A stretch of 64,000 nt of DNA from NCBI GenBank assembly GCA_028285105.1, contig JANQQE010000011.1, forward strand, positions 310,001 through 374,000, given 5' to 3'. The stretch is from Alphaproteobacteria bacterium (GTDB lineage: Bacteria; Planctomycetota; Phycisphaerae; UBA1845). The translations under genes were made by a program, and so were the position numbers. Under the pieces are notes generated by a model, which worked only from the letters and a program-made list of their open reading frames with translations, did not search any database and was not told the DNA's origin. Numbering within the stretch: position 1 is the stretch's first letter; every line of letters starts with the position of its first letter. This document shows positions 18,971 through 27,412 of the stretch, in pieces.

Positions 18971-19450
18971 TCAAAATACGATGTCGGAATGGCGGATATG
19001 AATCAGCAACTCTCACGAATGAGCGCCACGATTGGGCGTGGAAAAACTGATTTTGCCTTCCGCAAGAGACAACAGTGGATCCGTTGGTATTCGATGTAGA
19101 ATTGATAGAGCAGAGAAAACGATTGGCAATACAGTTCCGAACAGTTAGATTTGACCGCGGGCTAGCGATACAAGCCATCTCTTATGATTGTTGAAGCAGT
19201 TGCTGACCCTGGACCGAGCACGTGAATGCAGACATCACTTTCGTTTATTGCTTCAACGGGGATGACGTGCAATTGGCCGTGCCCGCTTTGAGGACGAGTA
19301 TCAAATCGAATTGAATGAAATCGTTGGATGAATAGGCAAGAGCACGTATTGTCAGCTCATCGATTTTCACACGAAATTACAAAACGCGATGCATTTGGCC
19401 CAGGAACTGCAGGTCACGCAGGTTAGGGGCAAACATTGAGGGAGCACAAG
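18971..19450. other. Intergenic region
   Basis: About 480 bases after the pump gene. I see no gene, RNA or clear terminator in it. It is the last chromosomal stretch before the tRNA-Thr fragment. Confidence 0.5.
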
Positions 19451-19478
19451 AAAACCACTTCCAAGAAAACAAAAGTGG
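19451..19478 (-). terminator. Rho-independent terminator of the original tRNA-Thr gene
   Basis: On the minus strand, arms CCACTT and AAGTGG are followed by TTTTC. It begins four bases after the 3' end of the tRNA-Thr fragment at 19482. This is where a terminator would sit if that fragment is the native 3' end of the gene, now cut off from its 5' half by the island. Confidence 0.6.
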
Positions 19479-19479
19479 G

Positions 19480-19528
19480 AAAGCCACCGGTCGGACTCGA
19501 ACCGACGACCTGCGGTTTACAAAACCGC
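19480..19528 (-). repeat. attL: 49-bp copy of the tRNA-Thr 3' part
   Basis: Identical base for base to 52177-52225. On the minus strand it covers the 3' strand of the anticodon arm with its loop, the T-arm and the acceptor 3' strand, but not the D-arm or the 5' acceptor strand. It is therefore a displaced fragment and not a gene. The native terminator lies just outside it. Confidence 0.93.
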
Positions 19529-19723
19529 ATGCCAGAATCCACAAATAAAGAAAGAGCAAGCACATATAGCGATCTGGAATCTTCGTCCGCCCTAAGCCCC
19601 GCCCAATCAGGCGAATCAACACGCTTCGACCCGGAATTGCAGATCATCATCGAAGCATGGCCGCACCTAACTGAACCGCTCCGAGAGGCGGTGTTGGCGA
19701 TTGTTCTGAGTCAGTTTGAATAA
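19529..19723 (+). CDS. Small protein abutting attL
   Basis: 64 aa. The ATG is the first base after the 49-bp repeat, and the frame is also open through the repeat, where it would encode the meaningless PVGLEPTTCGL stretch that antisense tRNA-Thr gives. The C-terminal half (DPELQIIIEAWPHLTEPLRE AVLAIV, written in two parts) looks like a real amphipathic helical segment. A diverged copy of the same segment sits at 40321-40476, which supports coding at some time. Function unknown. Its place suggests a gene fixed to the end of the element. No good ribosome site. Confidence 0.45.
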   Translation: MPESTNKERASTYSDLESSSALSPAQSGESTRFDPELQIIIEAWPHLTEPLREAVLAIVLSQFE

Positions 19724-20153
19724 GCTGCGGCAGGGTACCCACGGCATTCGAAATCTGAAACCACGCCCCGGTGATCCTTCAAGCAGAGTATCGTCCAGTT
19801 AACCCACCCGTGCTGGGCCAGTTGTTGATTGGCAGCTGCTGAGCCGTCATTTCGATTTAGTCCCATTCCCAATTAAGACCCTTGTCGAAAAAATGGCGCG
19901 CAACGCCGCATTCTTAGATGCGGCCCTATTCGCATTCCGCATTTGGGGGGCAAACGCCCAATACGAATTTACGATTCCGTTGATCCAGCATGCCACAATC
20001 CATCTGTCGACGGGCAACGATGAGACCAAAAGATTCTGGAAAATTTCTGTTCGGGTACCGCGGGGTTTTAGTGTGTATGTGCATGGAGGGGCTTTGGCAA
20101 TGCACAAGAGCTACCGGATGCGTGCTCCTCAGGCCTCATAAAAGGGAAATCTG
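19724..20153. other. Intergenic region at the left end of the island
   Basis: 430 bases with no supported gene; short open frames on both strands have no recognisable features. Presumably carries the promoter of the 2110-aa protein gene. AAAGGG lies before the ATG at 20154. Confidence 0.45.
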
Positions 20154-23100
20154 ATGACGACTGCGGATTCAAGACCGACCAAGCACTGGCTGTCCATGAC
20201 TTGTCTATTCACATACGCAAGTGCGCTGTCGATTCGCCAGGTGATCATTGTAGGTAGCTCGTTGATCATTGGCTTTGGCATGAACAGTTCGGCACATGCC
20301 CAGGAGGGGTGCGGCGTGCCTCCGATCTTGAACTTTACCGGCGGCGTGCAGGACTACCCGATTCCGGACGTGGCTTTCGGTACGATGACCTTCGTGGTCA
20401 AGGGCGGAGACGGCGGCGACGCGGTGGTGGAAGCCACCGGTAACTTCGGAACCTACGAACTTTGTCGCTCTAACGGCGGCAAGGGGGCGGAAGTCACGGC
20501 GACGTTTACGCTTGGCACCGGCACCAATGAAATCGCGCCCGGGGGTACATTGCGCTTCATCGTGGGCGGCGCGGGCCAGACCGGTAAATCCCTCCTGAAC
20601 TTCGTACGCACCGGTCGCGAGTACGGCGGCGGAGGTGGCGGATCGGCCGTTCTCTACCGGGCGCCAAATGGGGTTGGCAGCTGCGGCGAATGGCGCCCAC
20701 TGATTATCGCCGGTGGTGGCGGCGGCGCGCATCAAGGCGCTACGCTCGGCTTTTGCGATCGTAGCAGTTCCGGCAAGGACGGTGGTCTTTCCGCGACGGG
20801 CAGCAGCGGACGCGGCGGTGGAGGCTCGGGTGGTTCAATTGGCAACGGTGGTGGTAGTGGCCACAACGGGACCGGCGGCGGTGGTGGAGAAATCGGCAAC
20901 GGGTCCGGTTCGGGCGGCGGGCGCGGTTGTCCAAACGGAGGCAGCGGCGGCAATGATTCGCGCGACGGCGGTTACGGTTATGGTGGTGGCGGAGGTGGTG
21001 ATGAAGCCGGCGGCGGTGGAGGCGGCTACTCTGGTGGGGGCGGGGGTGAATTCGACCACGGTGGTGGAGGAGGGGGCAGCCGAGTCGACTCGAGTGCAAG
21101 CGGCGTGAGTATCGTCGTCAGCAGTTCGGAGGAAGCGAGCGGCCAGATTCAGTGGTCGGCACCGAACTTTTTTGTTAACGACATTTGCTCCAATGCGATT
21201 CCAGTGACGGCGGGCAGCTTCATCGGCTGCGCCACTTCGGCAACGAACACGATCCCCTTTGGCGAAGACTGCGTGTTTGGCGTCGACATTTGGTACAAGT
21301 ACACCAATAGCACCGACTGCGATCTCGAAGTCACTGCCTCCTCGGCCGGGAACGCCTTGACGGTGTTCGACGCCTGCGGTGGTAATGAACTGGCGTGCAT
21401 CAACGACGTCATTTCGGCAGTGACCTGGACAGTGCCGGCTGGGGCGACGCACGTCATTCGCGTCGTGGATGATCCGTTGAATGCCGGCCAGATCCGGCTC
21501 GACATCCAGGAGCGTGAACCGCGCGACAGCATCGGCGCGCCGGCGACAACGAATGGCACGACCGTCGGGGCGTCGGCCAGCGGGCTCTCGAGTTGCTTCA
21601 ACTCGCAGGACAGTCCCGACGTCTTCTATCCCTACGTAAACAAATCCGGCGTGCCGGAAACGGTGACGGTCTCCACCAGCAGCGGCGGAACCAACTTCAA
21701 TACCGTGCTGACTATTCTCGAGGGCTGCAGCGAAAAACAGATCGTCTGCAATGCCGGCGGCACGGATACTGTCGTCACCTGGACGGCGAAACCCGACGTG
21801 CGCTACCTGATTCGCGTGGCAGGCGAGTTCGGGGCCACTGGTAGCTACAACCTCAACGTCGCCGCCAATCCCATTAACGACGATTGCGCGAACCCCATGC
21901 CCTTGAGCGGGTTCGACGGGTACTCCGGCAATTTGCTAACCGCCACCGCCAGTGGAACGGGCGGCCTTTGCGCGGACGAAAACAAAACGGATCTCTGGTT
22001 CTCCTACACCCATCCCGATCCAACCGGTTGCGATCGGTTCGTGGAGGTCAACGTCAACAACAGCTTCGGCCAGTTGCAGTATGAAGGGTTTCTGGGCTGC
22101 GGTGTCCCGTACAATCCCCCCTGGTTCACCGTCCCACCGGAACCCTGTATCAACGGGTGGGCACCATTCAGGGTGCTGCCCGGCGAGACGCTGCTGATTC
22201 GCGTCTCGGCGGTAGGCCCCGTCAATGAATTCCTGCGCTATCAGATCAGCATAGACGACGGAACCTCACGGAACTTCAGCGAGACGAGCATCTTCAACCT
22301 GCCATACAGCTCCAACATTCAGATCCAGGACGAAGTCGATTTCTTCTTTCCAGTACCGAGTTGCGGGGATACCGCCGGCAAGGGGGCGATCGGGCCGTTG
22401 CTGCGCAATCGGCTTGGGTATCCCGTTCGCGTTCGGGCGGACACCTGTGGAAGTCACACGATCGACACGGTGTTGCATGCCTTCCATTTTCTGCCTCGGG
22501 CGACAGACGGCAGCTACGATGCGTGCGAGTACATCGAACTGGCCTGCAATGATGATTCCAACGCGTGTGGAACGCCGGGACAGTCTGAAGTCTTCGCCGA
22601 CATCAGCCCGGGACAAGAAGTCAGGGTACTCGCCCGCAAGAACACGACCGGTACTGCGTCGGCAACGCTGAATGTCGTCATCGATGGCGTATATCCACCA
22701 CACAACAACAACTGTGTGAACGCGACGGTCATCAGCGATGGCACCTATTACGGCGTCAATGAAACCGCCACGACCAGTGGCGCGAGCAGCTCCTGCGCCG
22801 CTTCCGCCGGAAAAGGCGTTTGGTACAGCTATACGAACGACAGCAGCTGTCCGCTCATGGTTACCGCGAGCACCTGCAACACCGAAACGCCCTTCGACAC
22901 GGCCGTGACGGTCTTTGACGGTTGCGGCGGTATGGAATTGGCGTGCGCGACCGATCAATACGGTTGCCTCGGCGGCGGGCAGGCGACTTGGCGGATCGAA
23001 CCGTGCGAGACCCATCTCATTCGCGTCGCGAGTACGCAGACCAGCGCAACCGGTAGGTTCCGGTTCGACGTAGAGAGTGAACTGATTGACCCGCTCGGTT

Positions 23101-26100
23101 TCGGCCTGCCGGGGAGTGACTGCTCGGCCCGCAACGACCTGTGCCCCAACGCCTTACCGCTGGGGGACGGAGTCACACCGGTGACGCTGGCCAACGCAAC
23201 GACTGACGTGACCCCATCTTGCGCCTCGGGCGGGGATAACACCGAAGATGTCTGGTATAGTTACACGAACACGGGTGCCTGCTCCGCCGACGTGACCATA
23301 TCGACCTGTTTCTTCATCGGCGCCAATGACCAGCGCACGCTGGCGGCATACGACGGTTGCGGAGGTGCCGAACTTGCCTGCGACAATGGCACACCGGCGG
23401 AACCTTGCGCCACGATTAATTGGTCCGTTGATCCGGGCGCGACCCACTTGATCCGCGTCAGCCGCGCGCCTGGCTCCAGCCCGCCAAACGAATTCGACCT
23501 GTCCGCTTCAGTCATCGGCGCCGACGACCGGGACGGCGACGGCCTTCAGGATGCCTGCGACAACTGTTTCTTGAATGACAACCCCGGTCAAGCTGATGCG
23601 GACGGTGATGGTTCCGGGGACCCGTGCGATATCTGCCCAGGCTTTGATGACACTGCCGACACCGACGCAGATACCGTGCCAGACGGGTGTGACGTATGCC
23701 CCGGTTTCGATGATCTCATGGACACTGATGGGGACGGCGTGGCCGACGGCTGCGACCCCTGTCCTACCGACAATCCCGACGACGTCGACGGCAACGGTAC
23801 CTGCGGCGCGCAGGTCGTGATCTCCGGTCAGTTGGAGAACGGGGTGGAGTATCGGGACAACTTGCAGCCGCCCGCCGTAATCGGCAGTCAAGCATGCGCG
23901 GACGATGTGTCGACTACGTTCGACTTCTGGACGTTCGACGCGAACGCGGGTGACACCATCACGCTCGAGGTGGACCGCCTCGACCCGAATCTTGACCCGT
24001 TGCTATCCCTCTGGGCCGGCAACTTGGTGGATGCCTCGCTCGATGATTTCGTGTCCGCGACGCAGAACCCGAATCAAACCCTGGTCACCGTGGCGCCGGA
24101 CACCGATTTCCCCGCCACGATCGTCAACGGCGCCGTCCTCGGCTCCGGGAACGATCCCGAGTTGATCAACCGCGTCGCACCGAGCAGCGGCACCTACACG
24201 GTGCTGGTGGCTGGCAACTGCGCCACGGCGGCTGATGACAATACGTATGCCCTGCGGCTGGATCTGAACGCCGACGCGATCATTCGCAATGTGACCCTCG
24301 ACCTGGTCTTTGCCACGCTGCAACAGGCGCTGGATTTTGCCCTCGATGGCAACGTGATTGAGATCAGTCCCGGGGTTGTCTACGAGGATGCGATCTTCAT
24401 CCCGCCAGGCAAAGACGTCACGATCCGCGGGGCCGGCCCGGGTCGAACTTTCATCGACGCGGAGAACATCGATATTGCGTCGCCGTTGCTGGCGATGCTG
24501 AACTCCGGCCAGACGTCCGCAACGGTGATCAAGAACCTCACCCTGCGCAAGGATCTCGATCAGGAAAACGGCCAGGGTGCGCTATACCTGCTCAACGTTT
24601 CTCCGACCATCCGCAATGTCACCTTTGAGAATAACTACGGGTCATCGTCGGCCGGTATCGGCGGAATCGACGTAACCGTGGAGGGCGCTGCGGCCAATCC
24701 GGTGTTCGAGAATTGCCGTTTCTTTGACGCGCGCACCGGACGAGCCAACGTCGAGGTCATCGACAACGCAAACCTCACGATGATCAATTGCGCCTTCGAT
24801 CAAAGTACGCGTTTTCAGGGAGGCATGGTCACGTCACTCCACGCTGATAACGGCAGCGTGGACTTCATGAATTGCACTATTGGCGGGGCGCTGGTGCGCG
24901 GAGGCGCTGCAATCACCGGAATCAACAGCGCATTTCTCTTTACACCGCCGGTCGGAATCGCTCTCGGCAAATGCCTCTATCCAGGTGGGACCGGTGCCAA
25001 CATCGATGGCGTACCAACCTTTCTCGACTTTAATGCGAATGACCTTCGGTTGGCTGCAACGTCCCTTGGCATCGACGCGGCAGACTACACGTCATATGTC
25101 GCCGCGGGTGGCGGAAGTACCGACGCGGGCGGACAGGCGCGAGCTTTTGATGCGCCGAATATCACGAACACCGGCAGTGGAGCGCTGACCTACCTCGACA
25201 TCGGCGCCTACGAGTTCTTCATCGATAGTGACGGTGATGGTGTGGGCGATGGCACGGATATCTGCCCTGGATTCGACGACAACATCGACACAGATGAGGA
25301 CGGGGCACCCGATGGCTGCGACACGTGCCCCAATGATTTATTTGGCGACTCGGACGGTGATGGCATTTGCGATTCGGACGATGTGTGCCCCGGGGAAGAC
25401 GACACAATCGACACCGACGGCGACGACATTCCGGATTGCGCAGAACCGGCAGGTGATGAATGTCCGTACTATCAATCAGTCGGTAATGGAGTTGTTTTTG
25501 GCAATTTGACCAACTACTCCGGAGGCACGGGTGACGACAGCAGTTGCGGAACCAACGACACGATCGACCAGTGGTTCCAATATGTGTCGCAAGTCAACGG
25601 TACGCTTCGCGTGTCCACGTGTCACCCCGGAACAGAATTTGATACCGTTCTGTCGATATTTGACGGATGCCCAGAAGACGGTGGGCAATCGTTCGACTGC
25701 TTAGACGATTCTTCTCAGCCCAGTTGTCTGCTTGGCGGGTCAAATCGTCTTTCTGTAATCGAATTGCCGGTGACAATTGGCCAAACGCTGTATGTTCGGC
25801 TGTCAGTTCAGAATGACGATTTCTACGGCGCTGGTGGTTTCGGTACCGGTTATGAGATGTCGTTCCTCGCAGAGGGTGACGGAGACGAGTGTTTCATTTC
25901 GCGCGTGGCTACCGCAGGCGTGAACACGGGCACAATGGCAGACAACACCGGAACTACGGGGGACGATGATACTTGCAGTGTTTCCAATGAGAAAGACGAG
26001 TGGTTCGCATACACTGCGCCGACGAGTGGCCTGGTCAGTTTTTCGACCTGCAGCGCAGTCACCGGATTCGTCTCCGTGTTGTCACTGTTTGATGGATGCC

Positions 26101-26486
26101 CGACTGGCGGTGGTGTGGAACTTGCATGCAACGACGATGGCAATAGTCCGGTCGTATGCAGTGCGCCTGGGTCCATGGAACAGCCCACGATCCAGTGGAA
26201 CGTCATAGCCGGGCAGACGTATTACGTGCGAGTGTCAGCCTGGCTCAACAGCGTATCCGAACCCAACGGACCTGAATTTGAATTGATCATCGAAGAACCG
26301 GCTGCGCCAGGAGACTGCGACGGAGACGGAAGCATTGACCTGGTCGATTACGAAACCCTCGAATTGTGCTTGCTTGGCCCGGACGCTGCGCAGGCCGTGG
26401 GGTGTTCCTGCGTGGACTTTGACGCCGACGGCGACAACGATCTGGCCGACTTCGCAGAGCTGCAATTGAGGTTCGATCCATCGTAA
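20154..26486 (+). CDS. Giant secreted multidomain protein (Gly-rich, PPC-like, TSP3, beta-helix, dockerin-like)
   Basis: 2110 aa. A long signal peptide ends near AHAQEG (about residue 50). Order by rough residue: a Gly-rich domain (150-315, runs of GGGGG broken by Ser/Asn, like the glycine-rich beta-sheet proteins); a series of repeats of about 100-150 residues beginning N-D-x-C and containing DVWYSYTN and FDGCGGMELAC (340-1115), reminiscent of pre-peptidase C-terminal domains; thrombospondin type 3 repeats (1123-1225); a PPC domain (1223-1373); a right-handed beta-helix module (1376-1690, with VYEDAIFIPPGKDVTIRGAG); more TSP3 (1690-1766); two further DEWFAYTAPTSG repeats; and a dockerin-like tail (DCDGDGSIDLVDYETLELCL). 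Probably a calcium-binding cell-surface or extracellular protein. Substrate or partner unknown. Confidence 0.88.
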   Translation: MTTADSRPTKHWLSMTCLFTYASALSIRQVIIVGSSLIIGFGMNSSAHAQEGCGVPPILNFTGGVQDYPIPDVAFGTMTFVVKGGDGGDAVVEATGNFGTYELCRSNGGKGAEVTATFTLGTGTNEIAPGGTLRFIVGGAGQTGKSLLNFVRTGREYGGGGGGSAVLYRAPNGVGSCGEWRPLIIAGGGGGAHQGATLGFCDRSSSGKDGGLSATGSSGRGGGGSGGSIGNGGGSGHNGTGGGGGEIGNGSGSGGGRGCPNGGSGGNDSRDGGYGYGGGGGGDEAGGGGGGYSGGGGGEFDHGGGGGGSRVDSSASGVSIVVSSSEEASGQIQWSAPNFFVNDICSNAIPVTAGSFIGCATSATNTIPFGEDCVFGVDIWYKYTNSTDCDLEVTASSAGNALTVFDACGGNELACINDVISAVTWTVPAGATHVIRVVDDPLNAGQIRLDIQEREPRDSIGAPATTNGTTVGASASGLSSCFNSQDSPDVFYPYVNKSGVPETVTVSTSSGGTNFNTVLTILEGCSEKQIVCNAGGTDTVVTWTAKPDVRYLIRVAGEFGATGSYNLNVAANPINDDCANPMPLSGFDGYSGNLLTATASGTGGLCADENKTDLWFSYTHPDPTGCDRFVEVNVNNSFGQLQYEGFLGCGVPYNPPWFTVPPEPCINGWAPFRVLPGETLLIRVSAVGPVNEFLRYQISIDDGTSRNFSETSIFNLPYSSNIQIQDEVDFFFPVPSCGDTAGKGAIGPLLRNRLGYPVRVRADTCGSHTIDTVLHAFHFLPRATDGSYDACEYIELACNDDSNACGTPGQSEVFADISPGQEVRVLARKNTTGTASATLNVVIDGVYPPHNNNCVNATVISDGTYYGVNETATTSGASSSCAASAGKGVWYSYTNDSSCPLMVTASTCNTETPFDTAVTVFDGCGGMELACATDQYGCLGGGQATWRIEPCETHLIRVASTQTSATGRFRFDVESELIDPLGFGLPGSDCSARNDLCPNALPLGDGVTPVTLANATTDVTPSCASGGDNTEDVWYSYTNTGACSADVTISTCFFIGANDQRTLAAYDGCGGAELACDNGTPAEPCATINWSVDPGATHLIRVSRAPGSSPPNEFDLSASVIGADDRDGDGLQDACDNCFLNDNPGQADADGDGSGDPCDICPGFDDTADTDADTVPDGCDVCPGFDDLMDTDGDGVADGCDPCPTDNPDDVDGNGTCGAQVVISGQLENGVEYRDNLQPPAVIGSQACADDVSTTFDFWTFDANAGDTITLEVDRLDPNLDPLLSLWAGNLVDASLDDFVSATQNPNQTLVTVAPDTDFPATIVNGAVLGSGNDPELINRVAPSSGTYTVLVAGNCATAADDNTYALRLDLNADAIIRNVTLDLVFATLQQALDFALDGNVIEISPGVVYEDAIFIPPGKDVTIRGAGPGRTFIDAENIDIASPLLAMLNSGQTSATVIKNLTLRKDLDQENGQGALYLLNVSPTIRNVTFENNYGSSSAGIGGIDVTVEGAAANPVFENCRFFDARTGRANVEVIDNANLTMINCAFDQSTRFQGGMVTSLHADNGSVDFMNCTIGGALVRGGAAITGINSAFLFTPPVGIALGKCLYPGGTGANIDGVPTFLDFNANDLRLAATSLGIDAADYTSYVAAGGGSTDAGGQARAFDAPNITNTGSGALTYLDIGAYEFFIDSDGDGVGDGTDICPGFDDNIDTDEDGAPDGCDTCPNDLFGDSDGDGICDSDDVCPGEDDTIDTDGDDIPDCAEPAGDECPYYQSVGNGVVFGNLTNYSGGTGDDSSCGTNDTIDQWFQYVSQVNGTLRVSTCHPGTEFDTVLSIFDGCPEDGGQSFDCLDDSSQPSCLLGGSNRLSVIELPVTIGQTLYVRLSVQNDDFYGAGGFGTGYEMSFLAEGDGDECFISRVATAGVNTGTMADNTGTTGDDDTCSVSNEKDEWFAYTAPTSGLVSFSTCSAVTGFVSVLSLFDGCPTGGGVELACNDDGNSPVVCSAPGSMEQPTIQWNVIAGQTYYVRVSAWLNSVSEPNGPEFELIIEEPAAPGDCDGDGSIDLVDYETLELCLLGPDAAQAVGCSCVDFDADGDNDLADFAELQLRFDPS

Positions 26487-26786
26487 TTTGCTCGGACTGA
26501 TCAGAAATGATTAACCCCTAGAACTGAGAAGACAACAAGGCGGTCAGTCACTAGCACTAGAGTGACATTCACCGAACATTTCCAGTTTGACAAGGTATGA
26601 GGGCGCTCGAACACCTCGAGCGCGGACGGTCTTGGTATCGCGTGGTGCTGGACGCCTGACGAGGGTCACTTACAGATTCGACTGAAAACCACGATGGCGC
26701 CATTCCCCTGGTCATTCGCGGAATATGGGACGTCTAGGCTAAGGGCTGGACGGCGAGACGTCGGAATGCAGGATCGCAGGGTTGTT
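26487..26786. other. Intergenic region
   Basis: About 300 bases between the giant gene and the sigma factor promoter. I see no gene and no clear terminator. Confidence 0.45.
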
Positions 26787-26795
26787 TGCTATAAT
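26787..26795 (+). promoter_or_regulatory. Extended -10 promoter element of the first sigma factor gene
   Basis: TGCTATAAT: a TGn extension directly before a perfect TATAAT. Exactly eight bases separate it from the ATG at 26804, so the transcript would start at or within a base or two of the start codon (leaderless). The same arrangement precedes the second sigma gene at 44219. No good -35 is seen. Confidence 0.6.
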
Positions 26796-26803
26796 TCCGA
26801 GCA

Positions 26804-27412
26804 ATGACCAGCTCGGATGACAATCGAAACAAACAAGCAGCGGTTACTCCGGACGCGACGTCGCTCCTTAGGCGGGTGAGCGCAGGCGACGCAAGGGCCG
26901 CAGATGCTTTATTACCGCTGGTTTACGAACAGTTAAGGGCGCTTGCAGGCAGCTTCTTTCGCGGTCAACCAGCCAATCATTCCCTCCAGCCAACAGCCCT
27001 TGTCCATGAGGCGTTCTTGAAACTGGTCGCGTCGCCCCAGGATGAATGGCAAGATCAGGTGCATTTCTGCGCCGTGGCGTCGATTGCCATGCGTCAGGTC
27101 CTGCATGATCGAGCGAGACGGCGACGGGCGGCCAAGCGCGGCGGGGGTGACGCGCGACGCGTCGGCTTGGACCACGTGGCCGAGCCCTCCGGCGGTGCCC
27201 CGATCGACCTGATTGCCCTTGACGATGCGCTTGAGCGGCTTTCAGAGTTGGACCCAAGGCAGGCGCGAATCGTCGAACTGCGTTTTTTCGGCGGTTTGAC
27301 CAGCGTCCAAGTCGGTCAGGTTCTGGAACTCTCATCACGCACGGTCGAGAAAGAGTGGCGCCGAATCCGCGCCTGGCTTGGCAAAGAACTCCAAATCGAG
27401 GGCGCCGGATGA
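26804..27412 (+). CDS. ECF-type RNA polymerase sigma factor (TIGR02999-like)
   Basis: 202 aa. Region 2 runs from ALLPLVYEQLRALAGSFF through SLQPTALVHEAFLKLV and HFCAVASIAMRQVLHDRARR. Region 4 is DPRQARIVELRFFGGLTSVQ with the helix-turn-helix VGQVLELSSRTVEKEWRRIR. This pattern is the ECF subfamily common in planctomycetes and acidobacteria. No anti-sigma gene is next to it. Instead the stop codon overlaps the ATG of a Ser/Thr kinase gene (ATGA), so kinase signalling probably controls it (inference; planctomycete ECF-kinase neighbours are well known as a pattern). It may drive the neighbouring surface-protein genes. Confidence 0.93.
   Translation: MTSSDDNRNKQAAVTPDATSLLRRVSAGDARAADALLPLVYEQLRALAGSFFRGQPANHSLQPTALVHEAFLKLVASPQDEWQDQVHFCAVASIAMRQVLHDRARRRRAAKRGGGDARRVGLDHVAEPSGGAPIDLIALDDALERLSELDPRQARIVELRFFGGLTSVQVGQVLELSSRTVEKEWRRIRAWLGKELQIEGAG

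Noticed and set aside
19377-19650. Minus-strand frames with a FVNRRSSVRVRP-like stretch at attL
   Set aside because: This is the known spurious translation of a tRNA sequence, not a protein gene.
20205-21452. Several minus-strand frames of 120-205 codons opposite the 2110-aa gene
   Set aside because: Gly- and Asp-rich coding in GC-rich codons leaves the opposite frames open; their translations are low-complexity Arg/His/Pro.
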